Origin: CAYWJA01 sp964458485
GTDB lineage: Bacteria > Patescibacteriota > Gracilibacteria > UM-FILTER-43-11
DNA: 12,433 nt
NCBI GenBank assembly: GCA_964458485.1
Contig: CAYWJA010000041.1
Coordinates: forward strand, 1 to 12,433
Reading direction: 5' to 3'
Part shown: one piece after another, positions 11,461-12,433 of the stretch
Layout of the letters: each line of letters opens with the position of its first letter
How positions within the stretch are numbered: position 1 is the stretch's first letter
Made by a program: the position numbers and the translations under genes
Notes under the pieces: model-generated
Databases searched by the model: none
What the model saw: the letters and a program-made list of their open reading frames with translations, nothing else
What the model was told of the DNA's origin: nothing

Positions 11461-11622
11461 TTCAGAGCTAAGATTTCCAACTTCCGAATCACTCATTGTC
11501 ATCCCGCACTTGATGCGGGATCCAGATCACATGCGAATGCACTGGATCCCCGATCAAGTCGGGGATGACAAACCGTAAAAAACACTAAATGAAAAATCAA
11601 ATCTGAGTTCTGAGATCTGAGA
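11461..11622. repeat. CTGAG-type inverted arrays flanking a 72-bp element
   Basis: The right array has three 7-bp units, ATCTGAG, TTCTGAG, ATCTGAG (11601–11621), starting 3–4 nt beyond the TGA of the minus-strand TPR gene. The left arm TTCAGAGCTAAGATTT (11461–11476) matches the inverse of the right arm at 13 of 15 aligned positions. The 72-bp palindromic element at 11498–11569 sits in the space between the arms. Confidence 0.65.
11498..11569. repeat. 72-bp palindromic element, two CTTG-loop hairpins (copy 2)
   Basis: Ends GTCATCC and GGATGAC as in the copy at 3330–3401, and the same length. Hairpins are CCCGCA-CTTGA-TGCGGG (11503–11519) and CCCCGA-TCAAG-TCGGGG (11548–11564). The stems differ from copy 1 by paired changes that keep base pairing, and the loop is constant. 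The right flank ACAAAC(G/C)GT is also shared. Confidence 0.9.
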
Positions 11623-11625
11623 TAA

Positions 11626-12433
11626 TCACTTTAGTAATTTAAGCACCCCCTCTGCCTTCTTCTTATTTCCTGCTATTTCATATGCAAACGCCATGTTTTT
11701 TAAAACCTCCAAAAATTCAGGATGGGTCTTCCAGAAAATTCGCTGCTCATAAGTTAATTTCTTACCGGATGTAAGTGGTGCCTTCCAGTAATCCGGCATT
11801 AAATTAAGTAATTTATCGTAAACAACTGCTGCTTTTGCAAAACTGCCTTGTTTAAAATACATATTCCCCCAATCTTCATATATAAGTGGATGATCGCCTT
11901 TTAGAATATAAATACTTTTGAAAACCTTTTCAGCGCCAATATAATCTTCTTTGAGGATTAAAATTTTAGCTTCATTAAGGAGTGACTTTAAACTATACAT
12001 GCTCATCTTTTTAAATCTATTATTAATAGCTAAAGCCGTATTAATAACTGCATCGGACTGACTTACTAAAGAAATAACATATAAATTATTAAAAGCCATT
12101 GAATAGATTTCATGGTATTGAGGCGCCCACTTTATAGCCTGCTGCGTACTGACAACACCTTTTTTAAAATCATTAATAGCGATATAATTGTATGCTCGCT
12201 TTAATTGCAAATTAGAGTGGGCTAAGGCTATATTCAGCCCTGCATTACCGATAAATATAATAATCACAATTATTGCCAATGCCCTAAGTAATATATGAGA
12301 TTTAATTATCGCCTCTTTTAAGTGATCTCCAAATACCAAAGCCAAACTAATTGCGATAAAAATATAATGAATTGTTAACGAAAAACTAAAAAAATTACTT
12401 ATAAACAAAGTTAAAAGCGCCGCACTCATAAAA
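11626..12433 (-). CDS. O-antigen-ligase-like membrane protein with TPR domain (N-terminus outside window)
   Basis: The reading frame continues past the window edge; 267 residues are visible from the in-window ATG at 12427–12429, which is probably internal. The visible N-terminal part has three hydrophobic segments, and FISNFFSFSLTIHYIFIAIS resembles the last helices of Wzy/WaaL O-antigen ligase-type proteins. Then come TPR-like helical pairs: AYNYIAINDFKKGVVSTQQAIKW, ILKEDYIGAEKVFKSI, YEDWGNMYFKQGSFAKAAV, then YDKLLNLMPDYW and AFAYEIAGNKKKAEGVLKLL. Proteins combining a ligase core and C-terminal TPRs attach or polymerise surface glycans; that role is inferred since the catalytic loop is outside the window. 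It ends in TGA, with the CTGAG array directly behind. Confidence 0.75.
   Translation of the reverse strand, partial: FMSAALLTLFISNFFSFSLTIHYIFIAISLALVFGDHLKEAIIKSHILLRALAIIVIIIFIGNAGLNIALAHSNLQLKRAYNYIAINDFKKGVVSTQQAIKWAPQYHEIYSMAFNNLYVISLVSQSDAVINTALAINNRFKKMSMYSLKSLLNEAKILILKEDYIGAEKVFKSIYILKGDHPLIYEDWGNMYFKQGSFAKAAVVYDKLLNLMPDYWKAPLTSGKKLTYEQRIFWKTHPEFLEVLKNMAFAYEIAGNKKKAEGVLKLLK

Noticed and set aside
1..12433. tRNA, tmRNA or other structural RNA genes
   Set aside because: I saw no cloverleaf-like segment with a TTCGA-type T-loop and CCA end, and no other known RNA structure; a covariance search was not possible here.

Overview
The window looks like chromosomal DNA of an AT-rich bacterium, most plausibly a member of the Candidate Phyla Radiation (Patescibacteria). 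That placement is an inference. It rests on small genes of unknown function, a housekeeping tuf–rpsJ pair beside secreted and membrane proteins, a UbiA-type prenyltransferase, and an O-antigen-ligase-like/TPR protein. TAA, TAG and TGA all end genes, so the standard bacterial code fits. I see no convincing Shine-Dalgarno sequence in front of any gene, including tuf and rpsJ.

Layout. 1–778 (minus): truncated DUF4153-like membrane protein. 935–1573 (plus): HAD hydrolase of the beta-phosphoglucomutase type. 1623–1829 (minus): small basic hypothetical protein, divergent from the next block across a shared promoter/operator region. 1935–4255 (plus): a lipid-flavoured row of YqeG-like HAD phosphatase, diacylglycerol-kinase-family lipid kinase and UbiA prenyltransferase. 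4271–4627 (minus): hypothetical protein with its own promoter. 4939–6572 (minus): tuf then rpsJ, driven by a strong sigma70-type promoter at 6689–6717 and ended by hairpins, without the rest of the S10 operon. 6730–10714 (minus): four exported or membrane genes in transcription order: a Cys-rich secreted protein, a 744-residue tail-fibre/YadA-head-like protein with a C-terminal Peptidase S74 intramolecular chaperone, and two single-pass membrane proteins. I read this as a candidate cell-surface or attachment locus. 10837–11400 (plus): membrane protein with an internal 30-residue repeat, with its own promoter and terminator. 11626–12433 (minus): C-terminal part of an O-antigen-ligase-like/TPR protein.

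The most unusual feature lies between the genes. At least six spacers carry short tandem units (7, 8, 11 or 12 bp), each spacer type with its own unit, arranged as two inverted arrays that can fold into a long imperfect hairpin; a seventh spacer (845–893) has a single array of palindromic 12-bp units. Several arrays run into the neighbouring stop codon and end just before the next start codon. A second repeat class is a small hairpin with a CTTG loop. It occurs as two 72-bp twin elements whose stems covary (3330–3401 and 11498–11569), and as two single copies inside the 11-bp arrays (7073–7089 and 7825–7841).
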